From: Deroplatys truncata
Lineage: Eukaryota; Arthropoda; Insecta; Mantodea; Mantidae
Assembly (NCBI GenBank): GCA_030765065.1
Contig: CM060975.1
Location: 108,644,094 to 108,708,093, forward strand
Direction of reading: 5' to 3'
DNA: 64,000 nt
The notes beneath the pieces are model-generated. The model was not told where the DNA came from. It searched no databases and worked only from the letters and a program-made list of their open reading frames with translations. The translations under genes and the position numbers were made by a program. Position 1 is the first letter of the stretch, and every line of letters starts with the position of its first letter. Positions 20,660-30,844 of this stretch are shown here, one piece after another.

Positions 20660-22379
20660 TAGGCTTTTCTAAATAAGAATAGTTTTTAGAAGAGTGGGTA
20701 GAGAGTCAAGTAAATGTAAGAAATCAGATTTTTCTTACTACATTTATATTTAACATCTAAGGTCATATCGCCGGCTTTGATTTAGTTGCTGTGCAAAATG
20801 TTTCCAATTATATTTATTTTAAAACATCTAAGTATATGAGTCTTTCTGAGAGTTCTCGTTCTCTGATATCCCTTTCTAGTAAATTTCTTGAGTCACCGAG
20901 GAGGTTTCGAGAACCGAGAGACTTACTTGACGCTAAATGAAACCAGGAGCTTTAAGTTATTTACTGTTGATGAAAACTGCGTTTTGCTTTTTTTTAAAAA
21001 AAATTAATCAAGTTCTGAGAGTTGTTTTACGGCCAGCAAACAAAACACACAAAAGAAGTACTGTTTGCTGTGTGTTTGCTAGTGCGCAGTGGGGCCAACC
21101 TTCCAGACGCTAATAACGTAAACCAATTTATGTTGTCTAGCTAGAACGCCCGTTTCGATTCGTTTACTCCTGCCGCTCAGTGCGTCCTTGTTTCGTAGTG
21201 TTTATTTAACGATGGCCAGCCTCCCTCGCAATATTTGGCGACTTGTCAAAAGAAGTCCTCCTTTCATGTCGTCGGACAGAAAGATGTTATCATCTTGTGT
21301 GGGAGGGACAGTTATTTCTGGAAGCAAAAGTGAGGGCCGACGGGAAGATCTTCGAGCCGGATTTTCCAATGTCAGCAGGTTCATAATGACTCAGCAATAT
21401 TACCTCAATACATCTCCAAATTTAGAAAAGTTTTCTCTTCCTCTACAAATAACTACCTATAAGGAAAGGAAACTATCAGCAAGATGACTTACAAGGATTG
21501 AACGTTTCGTCATGTTGTAGTTATGCAGCGAGGGGGAGTTTAAGGGTTTAACTCCCAGAGTCCTGTGGAAAATATATAATGCATCATACGTACTTCACAA
21601 AACAGCATCAGCACATGAAAGTTGGTAGTGTGTGATCCCTATATTCTCTAACGCTGGGCATACCTAAGATCCCCGGAAAATTCGTGATTCCGTTAATATT
21701 GAGAAAAGTGCAGAAAATAATTTGTACGACAATGATATGTATGGAGTGGTTTTCACTTGCAAATTTTCGAAATTGTGCCTCAATTTGCGAATTTTACCTT
21801 TATTCCCGAAAAATACAAACATTTTCGAAGATTTTATGAAATCTACAAATTAAAAATAAAGTTAATTACGAAGAAGCATTAATTTTTTATAGTAATTGTG
21901 TTAACCATGTGTTTTATAAATGGGGTCGATAAATATCGTAAAAGTGCAACAAACAGACAAGAACGTATTCACTATATTCGATTCTCTTAGGTTCTGGCTA
22001 GTCTTCATCGACAAATTCCTTTACTTTCATTAGTTTCATACAGCATACCATACGTGGAAGAGGTAAGGGTACGAAGAAACGGAGAGGTACCTCAAGTAGG
22101 CCGCAAAAGTCCTTTCGGCTTTTATCATAACTCCTAGGAGAGGTGAGAGGAGAGACGGGGTCACTAACGTTTCTAGATCGAGTGTATCCGCCTCGATCTG
22201 GAACCCACGGCGGGCCCCCATAGGGCCTAATTGGAGAGACCTATTGACCGACTGATTGATTATTGTATAAGGGGGTACACGATGGGTGCAATCCCCACCT
22301 CTGCTCTGAAACCTTTGCGGCTCATTGTGCAGCTTTTATCCCCTGGTTGATCGTCACAATTGAGGTTTATACCCTTAAA
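20660..22379. other. Unassigned region with one uncharacterised open frame
   Basis: The plus-strand frame 21188-21487 (99 codons; MASLPRNIWRLVKRSPPFM begins at its ninth codon) is the only stretch that reads like protein. It has a basic N terminus and then loses coherence. I recognise no family and no splice or expression context; it could be a transposon remnant. The GC-richer stretch 22030-22220 (with CGGCGGGCCCCCATAGGGCC) looks like part of a SINE but was not matched. The remainder is AT-rich and unidentified. Confidence 0.35.
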
Positions 22380-22900
22380 GAGGTCTACTGGTCCTCTTAT
22401 TAGGTTTCTATGTGATATATATATATATATATTTCCTTTGGTTTATAGCTCTAAAGTTATTGTATCTATTTTTAACCAATGCCTTGCATTCAAAAACCAA
22501 ATGAGATGGCATTCCATCCTCTTTATTGTAGATTCTACACTTAGGCCTTTTTATAACACCCTACTTTATGTAGATGCTTTCTAAAGTTCCCATGTCTGGT
22601 TAGTAGTCCGGTCACGACCCTTGCCCGATTCCTACTTATGTTCAGGATTTTCGTTGCTATAGATTTGCTTGGTTCCTTTATCATAAGTTTACCATATTTT
22701 TGTGCCTAAGTATTCCTCCAGTATTTGGCATGCTGGTCTCTAGTTCATTTTTGCAATGCCATTTTGATTTATTCACACCTAGTACAGGTTCAGGACCTAT
22801 AAGAGGTGTTTTTGATCGTTCTCTGGTACGTCTGTTGGTATTTTCGTTGCCGTAAATCGCAGAATGAACTAGTACCCATCTCTCTCCTTTCACCTCTCCC
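22380..22900 (-). pseudogene. Non-LTR retrotransposon RNase H and C-terminal zinc-knuckle fragment
   Basis: Minus-strand frame 22893-22681 carries the end of a LINE RNase H domain: HSAIYGNENTNRRTRERS corresponds to the HxGIxGNExADxxA motif and is followed by TPLIGPEPVLGVN, characteristic of this insect LINE group. Further frames give NISRNRARVVTGLLTRHGN and then KCRIYNKEDGMPSHLVFEC (about 22490-22560), the C-terminal zinc knuckle with the second Cys replaced by Tyr. Several frameshifts occur and a TA microsatellite lies at 22415-22433. Dead 3' fragment. Confidence 0.82.
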
Positions 22901-22959
22901 TTCCATTTACAGGTGAGGTATATTAAGCACGGTCTCCATTCCTGCAGTTGGGGTGGAGA

Positions 22960-23240
22960 GACCTAACTGAACAGTCTCGCAACGACACCAGGGAAGAACT
23001 CTCTGCACCGCCTATTCGCAACACCCTGAACACCGTCCGACAACTCTGATGGCAAGGAAGATCATGGGTATAGGAAATGACGGGCAAGAAAGTCGTGGCA
23101 GCATACGAATCACTCCAGTATTCGCCTGCCGACCTGGGGTTACCACGAAAAATCCATGGGTGAGAGTGGGCGGTCGCCGGTTGAATCCGTGACGTCCCGA
23201 ATGCGAATCACTTCCGCGGCGCCACTCGCTCGGTTGCCAT
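22960..23240 (-). repeat. tRNA-derived SINE (type A, second subfamily), partial
   Basis: The head on the right contains inverted ACCGAGCGAGTGGCGCC and a degraded B box (CGGATTCAACCGGCGACC). The body (GAAAGTCGTGGCAG, TTCGCCTGCCGACCTGGGG) matches the copy at 33238-33766. The tail is truncated. Confidence 0.7.
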
Positions 23241-23496
23241 CTCCAGCTTGCATCTAAAATTGCGAAGAAGCTTCTAGTTGTTTGTGGTGTGTATGCATTG
23301 TTGAAAGAAGTGCCTTAAATAAATTAATACTAAATTAAATTAATTTCCGTCAGTGGTAACCCTCCAAAATATATATAAAGGCTATGCCAGAAAATTATCT
23401 GGCAGATGCTGCTGCGAAGGTAGCAAAGAAGCATCCTCCATCCATCACAGACATTAAGAAGACCTCATGAAACCTCCTCACGTATCCTAAGAATTA

Positions 23497-23773
23497 AATT
23501 GAGTTTTTGTTTATGGATGCTCTTTTAACTGCTATGGTTCTTAGCGGCCCATTCTATATTGGGTGTGAAGGAGTCGAAATTTTGCTCAGAGGTTCCTTTA
23601 TCGGGTTTGAGGCTCTTTTACGTGCCGTAAACCTACGAAAAGGGACCCCCGGCTTCACTTCCCTTCCGAAGAAAGCCATGATAAGGATATTTACACCCAA
23701 AAAAATCCATCGCCCTCCCCTGGGTTTTAACCTGCGACATCGGGAACTAGAGGCTAGCATGGTACCTCTAGAC
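23497..23773 (-). repeat. tRNA-derived SINE (type E)
   Basis: On the minus strand the head begins TGGTCTAGAGGTACC, a good A box, with a degraded B box GGTTAAAACCC about 45 bp further. The body has GGCACGTAAAAGAGCCTC and CACCCAATATAGAATGGG, and an A-rich tail ends near 23497. Head-truncated copies lie at 47597-47790 (same orientation) and 50650-50885 (opposite). The head abuts the left end of the hAT transposon. Confidence 0.75.
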
Positions 23774-26591
23774 CAGTGGTTCCCAAACTTTTCTACCCTT
23801 TGTAACACCAGAATATATCATGCCCCTGTATTTATTTTTTTATTTATTTATTTTTCTTCTTTCTAAGAACTTTATTTGACAATAATCCGCACTCCACACT
23901 TTAGTAAAAGAGGGTTATCAAATGTAGAGAAATACAAAACTTTGTCTTTATGTGTTATTAAATACCTAATAATATTGTTTTCACTTGAACACAATAATCA
24001 CATCTAACATTTTTTATGTGACGAAAGTCACAAGAAGAATTCAGAATAATACACTGTGTCTTCTACACTCTTTGACCATACACCAGCTTCGTTGATTGTG
24101 TGGTGTTGTGTTGTTTGGTATTTTGAATCAGAGGAATGGATTTTGTTGCATTTGGTTCTGTCCCATCAGAACTGCTCAGGAATTATTTGTGTATATCAAG
24201 TTTCAACAGAAATGTTACAGAAATATGAAGTCCTTCAAGAAATGAAAAATTAATTGAAGCAACACGCACAAAAGTATAGCTATAAATTAAACTAGCAAAA
24301 CAATAATCGAATGAAATAGACAAGTCTATTATTAATAATCCAGGAAAAAAGAAAATATTCACAGATTCTAAATGAGACGGTTGAGATTGTTTGTCTTTAA
24401 GCAGCTCCTGAACGTTTGGTTTCAAACTGTTTAGTTAAAGCACATCGAAGGTCACTCTCCACGTTCAGACGACTGCGGTGTTTTGTTTTCATGATGGCTA
24501 GTGTCGAGAATCTGGTCTGACATAGGTATAAAAATGAGAACTGTATAGAGACTTTTAAGGCTTCCTTTGCTACTCTTGGATAAATAGAAAGGAAAATTCC
24601 TGAAAAAATAGCCGAAAATTCCTGCAACCCCATTTGCTGAAACTGTTTCTAGCACACGAATCGCATTTCAATTCAATTGCATCCTCTTATATCTCATCAG
24701 GAAATGCTACACATCAATTGTGAAGGGTGGCCTGCACTGCCAGTCTTCTGAAGACAAATTAGGAAAATAAAGCTTGAACTCTTCTTGAAGCCGTTCCAGG
24801 TGTTCATTAATGATAACTCTCCACTCGTTGACATCACATTGTTGCCTGTCTAAAATCTAGGGAATGACGAAAAGTTAGTAATGGAAGGATCCAGGCGACG
24901 CTTCCATAGTTGTGTCTTTTCCAAAAAGACCCTTATGGCATGATTAGCATCCATTATTGTGGTGTGTCTACCTTGTAGTTTCAAATTCAGATTATTCAAG
25001 GCTTCAAAAAAGTCTGCAAGGTATGCTTGGTAAAATATAAAGCTGCCATCAGTGAATGAATGATGGAGCTCAGCTATGTAAAAAATAGCCCCATTAATAT
25101 TTATTTCCTATTTAATCACTAATAACTCCTTCATTCAAATTATCAATGACTTACAGAAGTTTAAAGCATTAAGTAATTTCATTTTATCCCAAGTATAAGT
25201 TTCCTTAGTACACAGTATTTTCGTGTTTTTAGATGATGTATGTGGTTGTAGAGCGCCCGCATAAGGTACTACTGACACAAAAGAAATAGCTCTACCACTG
25301 ATTTCAGTTCATACAGTCTGCTAAGTACTTCAAAACCACCGGACTTGTGTATGAAAGAATAAAGATTGGTGTTCAGCAAAGAGGTCATTACATAGAACTC
25401 AGAAAAAGTATTCGCAGCACTTCACTTAATTAGATTAACTATACTCATAGCCACTTTCAGTGCAGTGTTCAGTTTCTCAGATACAATTTTAGAAGTTAGG
25501 GCTTGTCGTGGATCATACAGTGAGAGCCAATAAGATTGAAATTTTTTTCTTTGGCAATACTTAGGAAGTCAGAACGTGAATCTAACATGGCTGATGCTCC
25601 GACAGTACAAATTCCCATAACTCTGTCCCAAGGCAAAACATTCACAACCAAAAATTCATTAACGACAAAAAATACATCAGAACTTTTTGATGTTGTTTCC
25701 AAGATTTTATAAAGTAATAGTTCTTCTATGATTTTCTTCTCGTCCACAAATCGGCAATATACTATTAAGTGATATTGTTTAGCTATATCAGTAGAAACGT
25801 TACACTGCAAGGCAACAAATGGAGACATTTTCAGTCTTTTAACCAGGTGTTCTTTCACATTCAAGGCCATTTCTTCGATCTTAGCTCGCACACTGTTATT
25901 TGCAATAGGTAGCTTGTCCATTTTTCACTGACTCTCTATTCCAAAAGTAATTCTTGTTGCTTTAAGAATGGAAGGTTTGATTAACATCTCACCAATAGTG
26001 TGAGGTTTTTTGTTATTAAGAGAGAAATTTCATATGATACTTCAGTAACTTTTCTATTTTCCTGCTGAAGGATCCCAGTAGTCCCGTTTCGTGCTAATTA
26101 AAGAATTTCTTTTCCCAAAAAAATTTCCTGTTATGGTTTATTTTCCAACGACGAGTGAGCTGTTGTTAGATGGTGTTCCAGACGCACAGATTGCAATGAG
26201 ACGTCTTTGAAGACATGATGACACACAACACACTGTGGCAGTTCGGACAGTACCTTTTTTCAATAAACGTGAATCCCAACTTAATATATTCTTCTTTATA
26301 GAATATTCTTTTAGCAGACATCTTAACTCAACGTAAAAAACCAATAAAAATACCGTTTAGTTCTACAGTTCACAACAGACGTAGTACTAAGTTAACAATG
26401 CAGAGCTCAGAATAAAGAATGTGTTCAGTGAGGTATAACTTGGTGACGCGCGAGGCAAAACTGATCCTGCCAACTCTATAGAAAATGCATTCGCTAACTG
26501 CAATAAGAACATAAAAATTTTGACTTGTCTGACTGCATGTTTCTGCTTTCTTCTGAGGTGTCTGCGCCCCCCCCCAGGTTGGCAACCAGTG
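23774..26591 (-). mobile_element. hAT transposon with recognisable ends (2818 bp)
   Basis: The left end reads CAGTGGTTCCCAAACTTTT, the classic hAT terminal sequence. The right end, inverted, reads CACTGGTTGCCAACC, a diverged match. The flanks are TCTAGACC before the left end and CCGAGACC after the right end; they agree at six of eight positions if the left repeat starts at AGTGG, compatible with the 8 bp hAT target duplication after decay. Between the ends a ZBED5/SCAND3-like transposase pseudogene fills most of the element on the minus strand. Confidence 0.82.
24395..26321 (-). pseudogene. hAT transposase pseudogene (ZBED5/SCAND3/FAM200-like)
   Basis: Would encode a hAT transposase of the group that gave rise to vertebrate ZBED5 and SCAND3. 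The start at 26321 gives MSAKRIFYKEEYIKLGFTFIE. Then, in a shifted frame, comes a BED-type zinc finger (CVVCHHVF then RLEHHLTTAH, about 26120-26240). The long minus frame 25921-25496 holds the start of the RNase H-like catalytic domain (VALQCNVSTDIAKQYHLIVY, with the D of the STD motif; VMGICTVGASAMLDSRS; GSHCMIHDKP). After several stops the C-terminal dimerisation region appears at about 24430-24530 (LYLCQTRFSTLAIMKTKHRSRLNVESDLRCA). Domain order and length are as in the family, but there are many frameshifts and stops. Confidence 0.85.
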
Positions 26592-26599
26592 CCGAGACC

Positions 26600-26799
26600 A
26601 AGGAGGACGACTCATGCATCCTAAGCGCACAGCAATGGAGAACGCAGTGTCAAGCTGCATATGACAGAAAATTGCACCAGGCCTGCTCAACACCCAACCT
26701 CGTCTCCACTCTTCTGACATCCTCAGAGACCAGGTACTCAACACCCGCCTATGTATCGGATATACCACCCTTAACCCATTCCTACCTCCTCCTACACGT
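26600..26799 (+). pseudogene. LINE C-terminal fragment, 5' part (split by R2)
   Basis: Plus-strand frames give RDQVLNTRLCIGYTT and then, shifted, PPLTHSYLLLHV, the motif (LxRLRIGHTxLTHSYLL) that follows RNase H in jockey/I-like LINEs. The next residues of the motif are found only after the R2 repeat, at 27831. Confidence 0.75.
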
Positions 26800-27182
26800 T
26801 GAAGAAGTTATTTTGTTGTTTGTTATTTGCAACACGCTTTGGGAGCCAATTTAAAGGTTTGTATTATATTTCGACTGTTGGAGCCGAACTTCAAGTAGTT
26901 GCAACCGCACGTATTGTAAAAAGTTTCCGGTAGCCTTCGCCCCAAAAAATGTACTTTCCGGTGGCCTTTGCCACAAGTTTAAAAAAATATTAAGTTTGTA
27001 ATTTGACTGTTTCTTTAAATATTGTATATTTATCTTTGCCTCGGCTGCGTCAGTATTATTGTTAGAGACATGTTTCTCTTTGCAGGGTTGTGGTGTGACT
27101 GAAGAATATAGGCTTACACAGATTATAATTTTACTTCACTCCTTTTATTAACGCTTGACACGATTTAAATAACACGTCACTG

Positions 27183-27235
<53 letters not shown>

Positions 27236-27830
27236 AAGAGAGAGAGAGAGCTGTGAGATTTTTTTTATTCATTACATGCACGTATTAACACGTAATTTAT
27301 TTTCGTCTCATACGAATGCGTACGAGAGGACGCATCTCACGTCAGGAACACTGTCTGCAACCAACACGTCCAGTTATGAGCACTGTCTACAAGCAACTGA
27401 CTTGATTTCTACCCCCTAAATTTGTAAATTTCTGTATTTCAAGTCTCTGATTGGCTAATAGAATACCTTTATTTAACTAAAGCTTTTTCTGGTTGTTGAT
27501 TGGCTATTTTATAAACTGTCATAAAAATTACATTATTGTGCTCCATGAATGACTAGTAGCATTATTGAACTTTCTTACTCATTATTGCCTAAGGTCACCT
27601 CATTGTTAGCAACTTTTAACCTATTTTTCTCACAGCTCATACATTATTAAATTACGTAATACATTCACATATCATTATTACATGTATACAATAATATAAA
27701 CATATACAATGACTGTAATATACAATTTTTATATATTGTTACATATACTTATTGCTTTAAGGCAGGCTGTTATTATATTTCTTTATTATATAATTTGACT
27801 AAAATGATTTGTGTTAAAAATACTGCCTCA
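26800..27830 (+). repeat. R2 LTR-like repeat, copy a, inserted in a LINE tail
   Basis: A repeat of about 1.03 kb beginning TGAAGAAGTTATT and ending TACTGCCTCA. The 5' part has short subrepeats containing a TTGCAACACGCTTTGGGAGC-type unit. Conserved blocks include TGCCTCGGCTGCGTCAGTAT and GAGACATGTTTCTC. A (TA)n(GA)n microsatellite lies at 27182-27250. It splits one LINE reading frame. Flanking tetranucleotides ACGT and GTGT are not identical, so the LTR reading rests on copies c and the 59.2 kb element. Confidence 0.7.
27182..27250. repeat. (TA)n(GA)n compound microsatellite
   Basis: TA repeats pass directly into GA repeats within R2 copy a. The other R2 copies have only short TATAGAGAG-like sequence at this place. 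Confidence 0.95.
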
Positions 27831-28110
27831 GTGTACTCCTGATGCTGTCCTCACAGTTCGTCATATAGTTTACAGCTTGCCCGAGATATACTGTTCAAGA
27901 GGAACAAGGTGGAGTTTCAAGCATGTTTCAATTGGCTTTAGGTGACCCAGAGTTCTGAACCAATGTTTTACTCTTCCTGAAGATCAATAAACTTTTCAAA
28001 ACGATGCGACTGGTTTATATAAATGTTTTCCTTGTAGTTGTGGTCACGATATGGCTTTTGTTAAAGCGACATAAATTATAAATTAAAATAAACGGAGGAT
28101 GATTTAATAG
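27831..28110 (+). pseudogene. LINE C-terminal fragment, 3' part and 3' UTR
   Basis: Reads CTPDAVLTVRHIVYSLPEIY on the plus strand, the continuation (CxxCxxxLTVxHIxxxCP) of the motif interrupted at 26799; the first knuckle Cys is retained and later ones are degraded. The downstream CACGATATGGCTTTTGTTAAAG segment looks like LINE 3' UTR, ending in AT-rich sequence near 28110. Confidence 0.7.
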
Positions 28111-28241
28111 AAGAGTTCTTTTAATAAGTTTGACATATAATATATTAGAGCTTGGTATTAACCATAGGGTTATCGAAATTTAACTTGAAAACTTACGCAT
28201 TTTGAGAAATGTTTGGTTCTGATACGTATGGAAAGTCAGTT

Positions 28242-29159
28242 TGAAGATGATGTATTATATTTCAACTGTTCGGGAGCCGAACTTGTAGTAGTTGCAACCA
28301 CACGTATAGTAAACAGTTTCGGGTAGCCTTCGCCCCAAATGTACTTTCAGGTGGCCTTTGGTCCAGGTTTAAAAAAATATTAATTTTGTAAGTTGACTGT
28401 TTCTTTAAATATTATATATTTATGTTTGCCTCGGCTGCGTCAGTATTATTGTTAGAGACATGTTTCTCTTAGCAGGGTTGTGATGCGACAAGAATGTAGG
28501 CTTACACAGATTATAATTTTACTTCATTCCTTTTATTAATATTTGATACGATATAAATAACAGTTCACTGATATAGAGAGCTGTGAGATTCTTTAATTAA
28601 TTACTTGCACTTTTTAACACGTAAATTATTTTTCGTCTCACACGAATACATATTATATTTCTTGAGGACAGTTTTTGCGTCTGGTTAGTAACTCTGTCTG
28701 CAGGCAATTGACTTCTATATTTTGCTATATTTCAGTTTCTGAATGACTAATCCTACTCCAATAGAATACCTTCATTTAACTAAAGCTTTTTCTGGTTGTT
28801 GATTGGCTATTTTATAAACTGTCCCAAAAATTACATTATTGTTACTCCAAGAATCACAAGTAGTACTGTTAAACTTTCTTACTCATTATTGACTAAAGGT
28901 TACCTCATTCTTACCTCATTGTTAGCAACTTTTAACTTATTATTCTTACAGCTCCTACATTATTAAATTACGTAATACATTCACATAACATTATTACACA
29001 TGGATACAATAATATAAGCATATGCAATGACTGTTACATACATTTTACAAATTATTATATACACATATTGCTTCAAGGCAGGCTGTTATTGAATTTACAT
29101 ATTATATAATTAGACTTAAATTTATTTAAGTGTTAAAAATACTGCCTCAACTTTAGTAC
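28242..29159 (+). repeat. R2 LTR-like repeat, copy b
   Basis: About 0.92 kb, in the same orientation as copy a and closely similar (AGCCGAACTTGTAGTAGTTG, TGCCTCGGCTGCGTCAGTAT, ending TACTGCCTCA at 29159). It lacks the TA/GA expansion of copy a. The 5' boundary is uncertain because subrepeat-like sequence continues to about 28210. Confidence 0.75.
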
Positions 29160-30844
29160 TCGGGTTTTTTTTAATTTAATTTTCGTACCTCCCATATTAA
29201 CTTGCGCCTTGCGAAGCGCTCAAATGCATTGCAGCTCCTAGCTATATTAAAAAGCTTTGGTTGTGCATGTGCAGAAATTAATTTCAGTCAAGCCTTGGTC
29301 AGCTTGCGGATCCTAGTAGTAAGGTTGTCACTCAAAGAAAGTTGGGGCGCACATTGTTGTATACTACGTTGATTAATAACGTGACAAATGCTTGAAATAG
29401 CACTTTGTGTGGTATGAGATTCCACCAGAGTGAGACAGGCCAGGTCCCTACTCCCGAGAAAACGGAGTTTTGAGGTGTTTGGACACGGGCCTAAACATTG
29501 CTCCCTGCTGCATGTCGTTTATTTTCTGCTCTTTCGCACATGTCTGGTTCTTCGCTTTCCTGTTCTTTGTTTTTATCTTATAGCACGTCGCCAACAGTCG
29601 TGAACGACATCGAAGAGGAGAATAGAAGGAAACCACATACAACGTGAATAATTCCGTTGACAAAGGGATTTATTGCTGGAGGACGCTCAAAACCACTGAA
29701 TACCATATTTCGACAAAACGAACACTAAATTAGAATGACATAATATAAGTAAAACCTGAGGTGGCACGCCTTTGAGTATTAAAAATTCAAATATATAGTC
29801 ATATTAAAAGTTATTATTTCTTCCTGTTACGTTATGCATATCACATTTTTGCCTACAAATGGCTATAATTAAAGCAATAAGCGCTTAGTTGCATGAAATA
29901 TGCGGAGGCAGCATTTTCATATGTTTATATCACAATCAAGAAGGAAAGTTCAGAAGTCATAGAAACGAGCTCTTGAGAAGTGAAAGCAAAACAGAATAAT
30001 CCTAAACTATCCCAAAATGTTCCCTCAGATGAGACTAATATTGAACACAAATTGTGTGTTTTAAGAGCGCAATGCAGAGAGTAGGCTTTTGTCTATCATT
30101 TATGGTTTATCAGCTAAACAGAATTGTACAGAACCTAATCAGAATGAATATAATTTTTAGACAGCATGCCTAAAAGTAGAACTTCTAACACATAGCATAC
30201 GAGCTAAAAGCTATCGCGCTAGTGCGATAATCTTCAGTATGACCAACACTGGATTCAAGTCCAATCACATGGCAATTATCCTTTGTATTTGCACATATTC
30301 ACTAACACGGCTTGGTTTGATTAGGCTTTACTTTTCATTATGTCTTTTTACATATTAGTTTCTCACGGCGCTTGTATGATCTGTTTACAATACAAATCGT
30401 TATACTTCAGTTTATCACAGTTCGTTGTAGAGGCTAACCTATACGTTATATTGGCAACTTTCTTTCATCTAAAATGTTATTCTTTTATTTAATCTACATA
30501 AAGATTAAATGGCGGAAATAATGAATTCAGAAGAAACTGAAATGGAAGTGAAATTTCAGAAGCAGCAGAAAGAATAGCACTAAAACTACTTACCCAAAAA
30601 GTACCGAAAGCAATATGATACAGCATTTAATCGCTTCATTGCCTGGTGTATGACAAAACATCGTGAAAGTAACTTCACTGAAAATGACTGTTAACGAAAC
30701 AGCAAAACATTAAAATATCTCACATCTCGCTTTTTTAACGTCACTTCTCTTCTTCTCTTTTATTCTTTCTTATAAACGTCATATATGTTAGTTTCAGGAA
30801 TGAATATAATAATATTCATATTTTACAAATTCGAGCACAGTCTA
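29160..30844. other. Unassigned region
   Basis: About 1.7 kb without recognisable coding sequence. At about 30195-30265, TAGCATACGAG and GGATTCAAGTCC have the spacing and sequence of pol III A and B boxes, so this may be an old tRNA-like SINE head. The minus frame 29448-29663 shows no domain. Confidence 0.4.

Noticed and set aside
26800-28241. R2 copies a and b as the two LTRs of one short retrotransposon
   Set aside because: The sequence between them is LINE 3' UTR and host-like DNA, with no primer site or coding region.
30195-30265. tRNA gene
   Set aside because: A- and B-box-like motifs are present, but no cloverleaf with acceptor stem could be formed by eye. At most a SINE relic.
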